A stretch of DNA of 64,000 nt, taken from assembly GCF_001281525.1 (NCBI RefSeq), contig NZ_LGCI01000002.1:310001-374000 (forward strand). The letters are read 5' to 3'. Of this stretch, positions 42,682 through 52,079 are shown piece by piece. This DNA is from Lysinibacillus macroides (lineage in GTDB: Bacteria > Bacillota > Bacilli > Bacillales_A > Planococcaceae). Made by a program: the position numbers and the translations under genes. Position 1 is the stretch's first letter. Each line of letters opens with the position of its first letter. The notes beneath the pieces are model-generated. The model worked only from the letters and a program-made list of their open reading frames with translations, was not told the DNA's origin and searched no databases.

Positions 42682-43866
42682 TTAATAGGCTAAACCAAAT
42701 AAAGCTTTAATATGTGTTAAATAACGAATATTAGAAGCTTCTTTCATTAATGTAGCAGGAAGTCCTTTTAGCTCTGTGTTGCTAGCACCAATCGTTGCTA
42801 CAGCATCTTTACGACCTAAGCTTGCAAGTGTACCAGAGTTGACTGCTGAGAATGATTTCATCTCTTGGTTTTTGTATTGTGCGAATACATTGTAACCAGC
42901 ACATTCCCCCATTTGCCATGCAACTTGTGCAGTTGGTGCGTATAATGGACGCCCTCCATCAGCTGGTAGTGCTACCGATGCGTCACCAATAACAAATACA
43001 TCTTCGTGTGATGTAGATTGTAAGAATTCATTGATTGTTGCTTTTCCACGATCTGCTGCTAAGCCTGATTCGCCTACGATTGGCAGTGGTGCTACTCCAC
43101 CTGTCCAAACAAGTGTATTTGCCACAATTGGTTCACGGTCTTTTAGAGAAATAACATTCCCCTCAACACCTGTAACAGGCGTACCTGTAATAAATTCTAC
43201 ACCACGTTTTGCTAAGCTTTCAGTCGCACGTTGAATAAGTGTATCTGGTAGTACAGGTAAGATTTTTGGACCAGCCTCAACAAGCTTAATGTTAAGATCT
43301 GCAAAGTTAACACCGTGTTTCGCAGCGATTTTCGGGAAGTTGTCCACGATTTCGCCAACAAGCTCAACACCTGTTAAGCCGCCACCACCGATAACGATTG
43401 TTGCATCTGCTTCATCTTTAGACTGTGCATAGGCTTTAATACGGTCTTCGATATGCTTGTTAATTTTATTGGCATCATTAACTGATTTAAGAACCATCGA
43501 GTTTTCTTCTAATCCAGGGATGCCGAAGAATCCAGTTTGGCTACCTAAAGATACTACAAGTGTATCATAAGTTAATGTATAGCCATTATCTAAATCTACC
43601 TTTTTCGTATCTACATTGAATTTTGTTACTTTTGCAATATGTAGATCGATATCTAAACCTTTAAAGATTTTTTTAAGTGGTAAAGCGACAGCACCTTCTG
43701 CAATTGTACCACCAGCTAAACGGTGAAGCTCAGTAATAATTTGATGTGTTGGAAATTGATTAACTACAGTAATTTTAGCTTCATCAGCTGTTAGGTATTT
43801 GCGTGCTGTTAGTGCAGTTAACACACCAGCATAACCAGCACCTAAGATGACGATTTCTTTTGACAT
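42682..43866 (-). CDS. ndh: Type II NADH dehydrogenase (NDH-2)
   Basis: A 394-residue membrane-associated flavoprotein that passes electrons from NADH to menaquinone without pumping protons. The FAD fold is EIVILGAGYAGVLTALTARK, the NADH fold is ATIVIGGGGLTGVELVGEIV (about residues 155-174), and the second FAD motif is EDVFVIGDASVALP. AQxAxQ-type quinone-site residues appear in PTAQVAWQMGECAG. It follows a DUF1641 gene by 45 bases, which probably shares its transcript. Homologues in B. subtilis are Ndh, YutJ and YumB; I cannot say which is the closest. Confidence 0.88.
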   Translation of the reverse strand: MSKEIVILGAGYAGVLTALTARKYLTADEAKITVVNQFPTHQIITELHRLAGGTIAEGAVALPLKKIFKGLDIDLHIAKVTKFNVDTKKVDLDNGYTLTYDTLVVSLGSQTGFFGIPGLEENSMVLKSVNDANKINKHIEDRIKAYAQSKDEADATIVIGGGGLTGVELVGEIVDNFPKIAAKHGVNFADLNIKLVEAGPKILPVLPDTLIQRATESLAKRGVEFITGTPVTGVEGNVISLKDREPIVANTLVWTGGVAPLPIVGESGLAADRGKATINEFLQSTSHEDVFVIGDASVALPADGGRPLYAPTAQVAWQMGECAGYNVFAQYKNQEMKSFSAVNSGTLASLGRKDAVATIGASNTELKGLPATLMKEASNIRYLTHIKALFGLAY

Positions 43867-43911
43867 GATTAATTGATCCTCCGTCCTTACGAATTGAATT
43901 TACCTTGAGTC

Positions 43912-44340
43912 TTATTTAGCTTTACGTTCTGCGTTTACTTGTAAGAAAGCATTGACAAAACGGAAAATATTTTGAACTTGTGGGTCCTTTAACATTTTCA
44001 TAAGACCGAATAAACCAATTACTTCCTGGCTCTCAGATGCACGGTCTTTCGCTTCAATTGCAGTAGCTGCAAGGTTTTTCGCAGAGCCTACTACAGGTCC
44101 AGCGATTTCTGTTACTGCTCCAACAGTATCATTTTTAAGCACTTCATCGGTTGCAACAGCTTGAGCAAACTCATATGATTTTGTTACTAATGTCATCATT
44201 TCAGTTAGCTTCGGTAATTGCTCAACTAAAGTTGTGAGTGATTCTTGAACTTCAGGCTTTAATAATTGGTCTAGCACATCTAATTGCTCTTTACTCACAG
44301 TTACTTGCTCAGTCTGTGCTTGGTTATTCGTTTCTGACAT
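43912..44340 (-). CDS. DUF1641 domain protein
   Basis: A 142-residue, mostly helical protein. It has the DUF1641 pattern: LPKLTEMMTLVTKSYEFAQA, then GLFGLMKMLKDPQVQNIFRF near the C-terminus. The family is found beside NDH-2 and formate-dehydrogenase genes in Bacilli and has no firm function. It is the first gene of the pair with NDH-2, with a good AAAGGAGAG site. A role as an accessory or membrane partner for the dehydrogenase is inference. Confidence 0.82.
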   Translation of the reverse strand: MSETNNQAQTEQVTVSKEQLDVLDQLLKPEVQESLTTLVEQLPKLTEMMTLVTKSYEFAQAVATDEVLKNDTVGAVTEIAGPVVGSAKNLAATAIEAKDRASESQEVIGLFGLMKMLKDPQVQNIFRFVNAFLQVNAERKAK

Positions 44341-44423
44341 TTTGAACTCTCCTTTGCCATCACTAGTACTATTTTTTATTGCTTACATGTAAAAAAGACC
44401 ATTAAGGTCAAACTTAACAGTCG

Positions 44424-44525
44424 TTACAGCGTATATCCTACACATTCACCAGTCACAAGGGCTGGACAGCAATCGTATGACTTGTTATTAGCGTGTTTAA
44501 CTTTATCGTGCAAAAAGCTCATCAT
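44424..44525 (-). CDS. Small Cys-rich protein (33 aa), possible
   Basis: A short frame MMSFLHDKVKHANNKSYDCC, then PALVTGECVGYTL and a stop. It has a ribosome site AAGGATGG a few bases before the ATG-ATG pair. The C-C...C arrangement and good start suggest a real small protein, perhaps metal binding. It lies upstream of the DUF1641/NDH-2 pair on the same strand, about 84 bases away. No family is recognised, and chance cannot be excluded. Confidence 0.4.
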   Translation of the reverse strand: MMSFLHDKVKHANNKSYDCCPALVTGECVGYTL

Positions 44526-44659
44526 AATACCATCCTTAAGCTTGTCTTGGTGACATTACAACCTTCATTATAAGACTGTTCCACCATTATTTCAATGAGA
44601 GAATACACATATTCGACACTATTTTCAAAATCCATTGTTTTTATCAACAATTTGCTATT

Positions 44660-45045
44660 TTACAATAATAGGTTTTCCAACGCAGTATGGTCTATAATTT
44701 TAATATTTTTTCCTGCCATCTCAATATACCCCTTTTTTTTGAAATGTGGGTAAACGACGGCTTAATGTTTCTCTTATAGTATTTAATAAGGAAGCTAAAT
44801 CTTTTTTGCTCAGTGTCAATAAAAATGTATCACTTTTGGCAATGGCTGAAGATTTTAGAATAAATGCAGCAAGCCTTTCGCTCACCTCTTTGGAAATTGC
44901 TTCACTCAAATGATTTTCAGTCTCCTCTAATCGTGCTGAAAGTTGTGCAAGCATATGAAACAAGGTAATAGGTGTACCTGCTAATATTTTCATAAGCTCC
45001 TCACCATCAAGCGAGCAAATTTCCATTTTTTCGAGAGCCTCTACT
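44660..45045 (-). pseudogene. Crp/Fnr-family regulator, truncated and frameshifted
   Basis: The remaining part starts STVEALEKMEICSLDGEELM (end of the effector domain and dimer helix) and runs to an HTH (LTLSKKDLASLLNTIRETLS, RRLPTFQKKG). At the A8/G4 run (44729-44740) one extra base shifts the frame and causes an early stop. Removing it gives GYIEMAGKNIKIIDHTALEN, the normal family ending, with a stop at 44660-44662. There is no cyclic-nucleotide-type N-terminal domain upstream, only a TAG and unrelated sequence. The gene is dead. Confidence 0.75.
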
Positions 45046-45195
45046 GTTGACTAGTATGATTCATTATTAAACAGGCAATGTTTTGTTCCATCTGATGATT
45101 TTTATTTGGGGAGAAACGATATTCTTCCAATGAGTCATATGGGATTAGCACTATAAATGACAATAGTTATCCACAAATGCGATTTATATTAAATT

Positions 45196-45232
45196 GAAAG
45201 GAGCTACCTCAAATAATGAGATAACTTCTTTC
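45196..45232. terminator. Hairpin after the tetR gene
   Basis: Imperfect 14-bp stem (GAAAGGAGCTACCTC with GAGATAACTTCTTTC). Confidence 0.5.
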
Positions 45233-45240
45233 ATAAATGA

Positions 45241-45867
45241 TTAATGATTATTTTGTACAGATAGCCAAAAGAAATTTGTTACTTCCTTAGCTGTTTTATC
45301 TACAGCTCCTAATAAAGGCTTGCCGTCACCATCTTTCAAATATCCTACTGTCATCAGTGCCATAAAGTTATGGGCAAAAAATTTAGCATTACCTTTTCGA
45401 ATCGTGCCATTCTCCATCTCCACTTGCATAGTCCGCTCGATTGTTTGATACATATCATTTTCGGATGCTTGGACTTGCCTCAACTGTGATTCCGATAAAT
45501 TGATGGTAGCCTCTTTCATAAAATTTTTCATATCAATATCAATAGTTGCTGATAAATGAACTTCAACGAGCTGCTGTAATCGTTCTTTAAATGGCTTGGG
45601 TTGTTCTAAAATCTGTAGGATCGATAGCTTTATTCGATCCATCATCGCTATTAATGCAGATGTATATAATTCCCCTTTAGTTGGGTAGTAGTAATAGATC
45701 GTCGCCTTTGTTACGTTACAAGCCTTTGCTACATCATCCATTGAAATATTTTTGTAGCCTTCTTTAATAAAAAGTCTTGTGGCCGTTTCAAGGACAATAT
45801 CTTTTGTAGGTTTCGCATTTTCATCATGGCGAGGTCTCCCGAGAACACGCGGTGATTGTTTCAACAA
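45241..45867 (-). CDS. TetR-family repressor, paired with MMPL protein
   Basis: A 208-residue TetR regulator. The HTH is ILETATRLFIKEGYKNISMD, DVAKACNVTKATIYYYYPTK (about residues 26-65). The C-terminal ligand domain is helical and not assigned to a known ligand. It is divergent from an MMPL-type exporter with 119 bases between, so it most likely represses that gene and itself. A strong GGAGG-type site precedes the start. Confidence 0.9.
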   Translation of the reverse strand: MLKQSPRVLGRPRHDENAKPTKDIVLETATRLFIKEGYKNISMDDVAKACNVTKATIYYYYPTKGELYTSALIAMMDRIKLSILQILEQPKPFKERLQQLVEVHLSATIDIDMKNFMKEATINLSESQLRQVQASENDMYQTIERTMQVEMENGTIRKGNAKFFAHNFMALMTVGYLKDGDGKPLLGAVDKTAKEVTNFFWLSVQNNH

Positions 45868-45920
45868 GTTCGCCTCCTTAATTAATCTTTTTTTTACGCA
45901 TATTATAACATATAATATTT

Positions 45921-45941
45921 ATGGATTGATTAATTAACCAT
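45921..45941. promoter_or_regulatory. Candidate TetR operator (tetR / MMPL)
   Basis: A loosely symmetric 21-bp site beginning ATGG and ending CCAT around TTAATTAA, in the middle of the divergent region. Symmetry is only partial. Confidence 0.3.
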
Positions 45942-45986
45942 CTAGTATATATAATTAAATTACTTACATGAAATGGGGGTCTTTTG

Positions 45987-48173
45987 ATGAAAAAACATCC
46001 ACTTGAGCAATGGGGCTCAATGGTTGCAAGTAAAAAGGGACGATTATTAGCACTAGCTTTTTGGGTGTTATTAGTAGTTGTATTCTCATTTGCTTGGCCA
46101 CAAATCAATAGTATAGAAAGTGAGTCAGGCAAAAACTTACCTGACACGGAAATGTCTGAGCAAGCTACGTCCATCATTGCAGAGCAATTTCCTAATGATG
46201 CTGGCACACCTCTATTGCTGGTGTGGCATCGCGAAAATGGCTTAACACCTGATGATTTTTCGGCTATACAAGGTGTATACAACGAGCTGCAAGCAAAGCC
46301 CTTAGCCCATCAAACAATGGTTCCACCATTTGATCAAATGCCGCCTCAGGCTTTAATGGCTTCCGCTTCCGAAAATGGTACAACAATTGTGACACCTGTG
46401 TTTTTTGAAAAAGGTGTCGCAACAGATATGCTACAGGATAGTTTAGATAAGCTGACAAAAATTATAGAAGGCTATCAAGTCCAATTAGATGATAAATTAT
46501 CAAGCGATGCACTCCATGTGCGCTTTTCTGGACCTGTGGGAATTGCCACTGATGCTGTCAGTTTATTTTCACAAGCAGATGTGAAGCTATTGATCGCAAC
46601 TGTATTACTCGTTTTAGTACTACTTATTATTATTTATCGTTCTCCATTGCTAGCGATTATTCCTTTAATTGTTGTAGGGCTTGCCTATGGTGTGATTAGC
46701 CCAACACTTGGTTTTTTTGCTGAACAGGGATGGATAGATAAGGATTCACAGGCAGTTTCCATTATGACCGTTTTGCTTTTTGGTGCAGGTACTGACTATT
46801 GTTTATTTTTAATTTCAAAATATAGAGAAATACTCTTTGATGTTGAGGATAAGACGGTCGCAATGAAGCTAGCTGTCAAAGAATCGGGTGGTGCTATTTT
46901 AATGAGTGCCCTAACCGTGGTCATAGGTTTAGCAACCCTTAGTCTTGCCCAGTATGGCGCTTTTCAACGCTTTGCCGTGCCATTTAGCTTTGGCGTACTA
47001 GTCATGGGGATTGCAGCACTTGTCGTCCTACCTGCAATTCTTGTCCTTATTGGTCGAGTAGCGTTCTTCCCCTTCACTCCACGCACGGAGGAAATGGCAA
47101 CTAAAAAGGGCAAGAAACAGCATAAGCCTTCACATAAGGTCAGTCATAAAATTGGTCATTTTGTTACCCATAAACCTTGGGTCGTTATTGCTATAACTGT
47201 AATCATACTTGGAGGATTGGCGGCATTTGTTCCACGTATTCAATATACATTTGATTTGCTTTCATCCTTCCCAAAAGATATGCCGTCTCGAGAAGGGTTT
47301 ACTTTAATAGAAGAAAATTTTTCTCCTGGAGAGCTAGCACCTGTTCAATTAGTCATTGATACAGAAGGTACTGAAATGAACTTACAACAACAACTTGAAG
47401 CTATTTCTTACATTGATAGTGTGGCAGATGTACAAATAGGCGAAAAAAATAAGAATATACACTTGTATGAACTCACCTTCAATGCCAACCCTTATGCACA
47501 GGAGTCATTAGCTCATATTCCTGAACTACAAACAGAGGTGATTAAAATACTAGAGGCACAAGGGCTCAACAATGCTGAGAAACATGTTTGGCTTGGTGGA
47601 GAAACAGCTAGTCAATACGATACACAGCAAATAACGAAGCGTGATGAAACAGTAATCATGCCAACCATGATTGCCTTAATCGCATTATTATTATTTGTTT
47701 ATTTACGTTCTATTACAGCAACTGTGTATTTATTAGCGACTGTTATTATTTCTTACTTTGGAGCATTAGGCGCTGGATGGTTAATCTTGCATCACATCAT
47801 GGGTGCTGAGGCTATTTCCAGAGCTATTCCATTGTATGCCTTCGTATTCTTAGTAGCTCTCGGCGAGGATTATAATATCTTTATGATCTCAGAAATTTGG
47901 AAAAAACGTAAAACAGCTGATCATTTAACCGCTGTAGAAGAAGGTGTTGTTCGAACTGGGAGTGTTATCACATCCGCTGGGCTCATTCTAGCAGGTACAT
48001 TTGCTGTATTGGCAACATTGCCGATTCAGGTGCTGGTACAATTTGGAGTTGTCACAGCCATTGGCGTACTGCTCGATACATTTATTGTTCGCCCATTGCT
48101 TGTACCAGCCATCACAACAGTTCTCGGCAAATATGCATTTTGGCCTGGTGCATTATTTAAAAAGGATGCTTAA
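45987..48173 (+). CDS. MMPL/RND-type transporter, YdfJ-like
   Basis: A 728-residue membrane protein with two MMPL halves: about 12 helices and two large extracellular loops (about residues 50-185 and 415-540). RND-type functional residues are visible in LLFGAGTDYCLFLISKYRE (first half, about 262-280) and FLVALGEDYNIFMISEIWKK (second half, about 620-639). Such proteins export lipids or drugs using the proton gradient. The start ATG 45987 follows GGGGG. It is probably controlled by the divergent TetR. Confidence 0.9.
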   Translation: MKKHPLEQWGSMVASKKGRLLALAFWVLLVVVFSFAWPQINSIESESGKNLPDTEMSEQATSIIAEQFPNDAGTPLLLVWHRENGLTPDDFSAIQGVYNELQAKPLAHQTMVPPFDQMPPQALMASASENGTTIVTPVFFEKGVATDMLQDSLDKLTKIIEGYQVQLDDKLSSDALHVRFSGPVGIATDAVSLFSQADVKLLIATVLLVLVLLIIIYRSPLLAIIPLIVVGLAYGVISPTLGFFAEQGWIDKDSQAVSIMTVLLFGAGTDYCLFLISKYREILFDVEDKTVAMKLAVKESGGAILMSALTVVIGLATLSLAQYGAFQRFAVPFSFGVLVMGIAALVVLPAILVLIGRVAFFPFTPRTEEMATKKGKKQHKPSHKVSHKIGHFVTHKPWVVIAITVIILGGLAAFVPRIQYTFDLLSSFPKDMPSREGFTLIEENFSPGELAPVQLVIDTEGTEMNLQQQLEAISYIDSVADVQIGEKNKNIHLYELTFNANPYAQESLAHIPELQTEVIKILEAQGLNNAEKHVWLGGETASQYDTQQITKRDETVIMPTMIALIALLLFVYLRSITATVYLLATVIISYFGALGAGWLILHHIMGAEAISRAIPLYAFVFLVALGEDYNIFMISEIWKKRKTADHLTAVEEGVVRTGSVITSAGLILAGTFAVLATLPIQVLVQFGVVTAIGVLLDTFIVRPLLVPAITTVLGKYAFWPGALFKKDA

Positions 48174-48180
48174 ACCTATT

Positions 48181-48230
48181 AACACGGACATTCATACAGC
48201 TCAGGCTACTACTATGTCCGTGTTCTTGTG
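48181..48230 (+). terminator. Terminator after the MMPL gene
   Basis: An 11-bp stem AACACGGACAT / ATGTCCGTGTT. Confidence 0.75.
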
Positions 48231-48243
48231 ATGATTCTTATCA

Positions 48244-48284
48244 TAAAAAACTCCCTGTAGATAAATTAATTATCATAAGGGAGT
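48244..48284 (-). terminator. Terminator after the DHA2 MFS gene
   Basis: A 7-bp stem ACTCCCT / AGGGAGT, then TTTTTTATGA on the minus strand. Confidence 0.65.
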
Positions 48285-48293
48285 ATTTCTACG

Positions 48294-49808
48294 CTATTTA
48301 GTTGGCTTTTTTAAATCCATAGCATTTGCTGCACTTTCCACTTTTACACGTTTTAAGAAGAAAGCAAGTACTATAGCAACCGCTGTTAGCGCAGTGGCAA
48401 TTAAGAAGGAGTGTGTAATACCATCCAATAAGGCTGTTTGCATAATTTGATCTTGCATTTGCTGCATCTGCTCTGGCGTAGGCGCAGCCCCTGATTGTGC
48501 TGCATTTGCTTTTGCCTCTGCCACTAATTCCTCTGCTTTGACCTTTGTACGATTATTCATAAATGTCACTAATATGGCACTACCAATAGCACCTGATACT
48601 TGCTGCAATGTATTGTTAATAGCCGTACCATGTGGGTTCATCATTTGTGGTAGTTGGTTTAAGCCATTTGTCATAATTGGCATCATAACCATTGACATAC
48701 CAAACATACGAATTGTATACATTGATACAATATATGTGTAGGTAGAATCTATTGCTAATTTTGTTAAGCCAAATGTGGCAATTGTTGTAATAGCTAAACC
48801 GATAATCGCCAACACACGTGGACCAAATTTATCAAAGAGCTTACCAGTAATTGGCGACATAATCCCCATTACAAGTGCCCCTGGCAACATCATTAAACCA
48901 GCTTCAAAGGGCTCGATACCACGAATAGATTGAACATAAGCTGGCGTTAAAATCATCCCTGAGAACATCGCCATTGATATAATCACTGAGATCACAGATC
49001 CTAATGCGAACATTGGATATTTGTAAATACGCAATTCCAATAATGGCTCATCCATTTTCAACTGTTTAATAATGAAAATGATTAAAGCGATAAAGCCAAT
49101 GGAAATTGTGCCGTATACCCATGGACTCGACCAGCCTTTATCCCCTGCTGTACTAAAGCCATATAAAATACCACCGAATGCAACTGTTGATAAAAGTACT
49201 GAAAGGAAATCTAAGTGAACTTCACGTGTCTCCATCACGTTTCTTAGCTTCCAAACACCAAATAATAAACTAATTACAGCAAATGGAATAATCATTTGGA
49301 AAAGCATACGCCAATCATGATGTTCTACAATATATCCTGATAATGTTGGGCCGATTGCTGGCGCCATAATCATAACTAAACCAAAGATCCCCATTGCTGC
49401 CCCACGCTTCTCTTTCGGGAAGCTTGTTAGCATAACGTTCATTAAAAGTGGTGACATACTAGAAGCTCCAGCTGCTTGCACCATACGACCTGCTAGCAGC
49501 ACACCAAAGTTAGGTGCGAAGCCTGCCATAATTGTACCGATTGTAAAGATGGACATCGCTGTTATAAATAGATGTCTATTTTTAAAGCGTGTCACAAAGA
49601 ATGCTGAAGCAGGTACTAAAATACCGCTCACAAGCATATACCCTGTTGCTAACCATTGTACTTTTGAATAGGTAATCCCAAAATCTTTCATGATTGTTGG
49701 TAATGCCACATTCAACAATGTGTTGTTTAGAAAAGCAACAAAAGCACCCACAAATAGAATAGCTATCATGCCATAAGGGGGCTTTTTCATTGTTTGCTCA
49801 CTATTCAT
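48294..49808 (-). CDS. DHA2-family MFS multidrug exporter
   Basis: A 504-residue, 14-helix drug/proton antiporter like LmrB or EmrB. Signatures: FLNNTLLNVALPTIMKDFGI (helix 1, motif D1), WLATGYMLVSGILVPASAFF, RFKNRHLFITAMSIFTIGTI (motif A region), and GPTLSGYIVEHHDWRMLFQM (motif C, about residues 154-173). The C-terminus is charged and cytoplasmic. It is divergent from a TetR gene with a clear palindrome between, so it is most likely repressed by that TetR and induced by a drug. Confidence 0.92.
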   Translation of the reverse strand: MNSEQTMKKPPYGMIAILFVGAFVAFLNNTLLNVALPTIMKDFGITYSKVQWLATGYMLVSGILVPASAFFVTRFKNRHLFITAMSIFTIGTIMAGFAPNFGVLLAGRMVQAAGASSMSPLLMNVMLTSFPKEKRGAAMGIFGLVMIMAPAIGPTLSGYIVEHHDWRMLFQMIIPFAVISLLFGVWKLRNVMETREVHLDFLSVLLSTVAFGGILYGFSTAGDKGWSSPWVYGTISIGFIALIIFIIKQLKMDEPLLELRIYKYPMFALGSVISVIISMAMFSGMILTPAYVQSIRGIEPFEAGLMMLPGALVMGIMSPITGKLFDKFGPRVLAIIGLAITTIATFGLTKLAIDSTYTYIVSMYTIRMFGMSMVMMPIMTNGLNQLPQMMNPHGTAINNTLQQVSGAIGSAILVTFMNNRTKVKAEELVAEAKANAAQSGAAPTPEQMQQMQDQIMQTALLDGITHSFLIATALTAVAIVLAFFLKRVKVESAANAMDLKKPTK

Positions 49809-49898
49809 TTATATCCCTCAATTCTTTCTTGTGTTTTGCGATAAAACTTATTTTATACTCGTAGTCTACTTTTTTCAACAAATAAGTTTATAAATTTT

Positions 49899-49924
49899 AT
49901 AAATGTTGATATATAAACATTTAT
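49899..49924. promoter_or_regulatory. Palindromic operator between MFS and tetR genes
   Basis: Perfect 9-bp arms ATAAATGTT / AACATTTAT with 8 bases between, placed 42 bases before the tetR start in the divergent promoter region. Confidence 0.6.
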
Positions 49925-49965
49925 ACTATAGAATAAGAGTATAATACTTTAAAAAAGGTGAGGTT

Positions 49966-50874
49966 ATGAACAAAAGAAAAAGACAAATTATTACAGCTGC
50001 ACGCGAACTTTTTATTAAAAAGGGATTTGTAGATACATCTATTAATGACATCATCAGCGCTGCTAATATTTCAAAGGGAACCTTTTATAATCATTTTACT
50101 TCTAAGAACGAATGCTTAATCGCTATTTTAGATGAGGGACGTGAGGAAGCAAGCAATCGTCGTCATGAGCTTCTTTATGGGCAAGACCCCACTGATTTAG
50201 AGGTATTAACACAGCAAGTTGCCGTCCTAATGCATGTCAATAAAGAGCTAAATTTAGTACAGATTTTTGAATCCATCTTCCATGCACGGGATGCTGAGCT
50301 GAAAAAAATCATTATTAACTACCATTTACAGGAGGTAGAATGGCTTGCCAATCGTCTTGTGCAAGTATTTGGAGAAGAAATTAGTCCCATTAGCTATGAA
50401 TGTGCTGTGCAAACATTTGGCATGATTAACCTCACATTACGTGCAGTCTTTATTGCTGATTATAAATACATCAATCGAGAAGCCATTGTACGTGTAGCAT
50501 TACGCAATATTAGCGTAATTATACCTACTATGCTGGAATCGAAAGAAATTTTGATAAGTGTGGAAATGATTAACACGATTCAAAATGTCGTAAACTATAA
50601 AAACGTAACGAGGGAAATGGTTATTGAGCAATTGCAAGGCTTTACAAAAGGATTGTCAAGCACCGATATACCAGAAGGCTTAGAATATGCGGAATTTTTA
50701 TTAGAGGAGCTACAGCGTGAAAAACCAAAGCTCTTTATTGTCGAATCACTGCTTACACCTTTCCGTAAAGCTTTCGTTGGAACAGGGCATGTAGCGGAAG
50801 CACGTGATATCGCCAATAGCTTATGGCGCTATGTAAAAATTGAACAACCCGCTGAGAGTTCTAAAAATAGATAA
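49966..50874 (+). CDS. TetR-family regulator of the MFS exporter
   Basis: A 302-residue TetR protein, longer than the common 190-200. The HTH is ITAARELFIKKGFVDTSIND, IISAANISKGTFYNHFTSKN (about residues 9-48). The C-terminal 250 residues are an extended helical ligand domain ending PFRKAFVGTGHVAEARDIAN. It is divergent from the DHA2 exporter, with the operator at 49899-49924. Expected to repress the exporter until a ligand binds. Confidence 0.9.
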   Translation: MNKRKRQIITAARELFIKKGFVDTSINDIISAANISKGTFYNHFTSKNECLIAILDEGREEASNRRHELLYGQDPTDLEVLTQQVAVLMHVNKELNLVQIFESIFHARDAELKKIIINYHLQEVEWLANRLVQVFGEEISPISYECAVQTFGMINLTLRAVFIADYKYINREAIVRVALRNISVIIPTMLESKEILISVEMINTIQNVVNYKNVTREMVIEQLQGFTKGLSSTDIPEGLEYAEFLLEELQREKPKLFIVESLLTPFRKAFVGTGHVAEARDIANSLWRYVKIEQPAESSKNR

Positions 50875-50890
50875 CCTAAGAAAAATAAGT

Positions 50891-50932
50891 AAAAGGATGA
50901 CTTCCATATGTAGCAGAAGTCATCCTTTTTAA
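50891..50932 (+). terminator. Terminator after the second tetR gene
   Basis: A 13-bp stem AAAAGGATGACTT / AAGTCATCCTTTT with a T-run. Confidence 0.8.
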
Positions 50933-51018
50933 ATGTTATTTATTTTCAAGCTTATAATTGTCAGTTATTAACCTCAAATTATATAATAATTACAAACTTT
51001 TAATGAGGAGGTTGGCTT

Positions 51019-51267
51019 ATGAAGAAGGAATGGAACTTAATCTTAACACTCATCATTGTTTTAGTTATTGCGGCTTTTTCAGTAATCAATGTAGACCCTG
51101 TAACCGTAAATTATTTATTTGGAGAAGCGCAGTGGCCACTGATCCTTGTTATTATCGGCTCCGTTTTATTGGGAGCGCTATTAGGCGGACTACTCAGTAT
51201 GCTCAAAATTTATCAGCTTCAAAAGGCTTTAAAAAAGGCACAAGCGGAAATAGATCATCTTTCATAA
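51019..51267 (+). CDS. LapA-domain membrane protein (YrvD-like)
   Basis: An 82-residue protein with two membrane helices: LILTLIIVLVIAAFSVINVD (residues 6-25) and WPLILVIIGSVLLGALLGGL (about 39-58), then a short coiled coil QKALKKAQAEIDHL. The FSVINVDPVTVNYLFG part is typical of the LapA domain (DUF1049). The role is unknown, probably structural in the membrane. GAGGAGG precedes the start. Confidence 0.85.
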   Translation: MKKEWNLILTLIIVLVIAAFSVINVDPVTVNYLFGEAQWPLILVIIGSVLLGALLGGLLSMLKIYQLQKALKKAQAEIDHLS

Positions 51268-51404
51268 ATACAGCTTCAATAAAGGATTCACCCTTAGCGA
51301 TTATCACACTTATTTTCATGCTAGTTATAGTTTAGCCTTACAAGTCGTTTTCAACTGTCCCCTCCTGTATACTGTTAGTACAACTATACAGCTTAGGGGG
51401 CATT

Positions 51405-51962
51405 TTGTTGTTACAGCGTATAATAATTACTGGCTATAAACCATATGAACTCGGTATTTTTAATGATAAGCATCCTGGTATTATTATTATAAAAAAAGCA
51501 TTAGAAGTCCGTTTACGTATACTGTTGGATGAAGGACTTGAGTGGGTTATTATTAGTGGACAGCAGGGTGTGGAAACATGGAGTGCTGAAGTAATATGGA
51601 TACTAAAAAGGGAGTTTCCTCACTTAAAATATGCAGTTATTACCCCTTTTTTAGAACAAGAGAAGAATTGGCAGGATCCTAAAAAGGAGAAATATCAAAC
51701 AGTCATTGCCCAAGCCGATTTTGTCACTAGCGTTACAAAGAAACCGTATGAAGCACCTTGGCAATTTATCGAGAAGGACAAATTTATTATTCAAAATACA
51801 GACGGTCTTTTGCTAATTTACGATGAGGAAAATGAAGGCTCACCAAAGTATATCAAACGTCTTGCCGAAAAATATATGGAAACACATGACTATACACTCG
51901 CACTTATTAATGCCTATGATTTACAGATTATAGCAGAGGAAATACAGCAACAGGATTGGTAG
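51405..51962 (+). CDS. ypsA: YpsA-family SLOG protein (DUF1273)
   Basis: A 185-residue protein of the SLOG superfamily, matching B. subtilis YpsA. It shows RIIITGYKPYELGIFNDKHP at the start and the Rossmann-like VIISGQQGVETWSAEVIWIL (about residues 47-66). Later are AVITPFLEQEKNWQDPKKEK and IIQNTDGLLLIYDEENEGSP. Members bind nucleotide-like ligands, and YpsA has been linked to cell division and to stress. Start is TTG 51405 or 51408 after TTAGGGGG. Confidence 0.87.
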   Translation: MLLQRIIITGYKPYELGIFNDKHPGIIIIKKALEVRLRILLDEGLEWVIISGQQGVETWSAEVIWILKREFPHLKYAVITPFLEQEKNWQDPKKEKYQTVIAQADFVTSVTKKPYEAPWQFIEKDKFIIQNTDGLLLIYDEENEGSPKYIKRLAEKYMETHDYTLALINAYDLQIIAEEIQQQDW

Positions 51963-52079
51963 AAAGATATTGCTATAATTTTCTGACAATTATATACTAG
52001 AACTATAAAAATCTTTTGTGAGGTTTTGATGAATGATTGTCGTGGATGCTACTAATTATTCGAAAGGAGCTGTTGTCAT

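Noticed and set aside
51268-51335. Hydrophobic frame ending LAIITLIFMLVIV
   Set aside because: No start or ribosome site; it only follows the LapA-like gene in a shifted frame.
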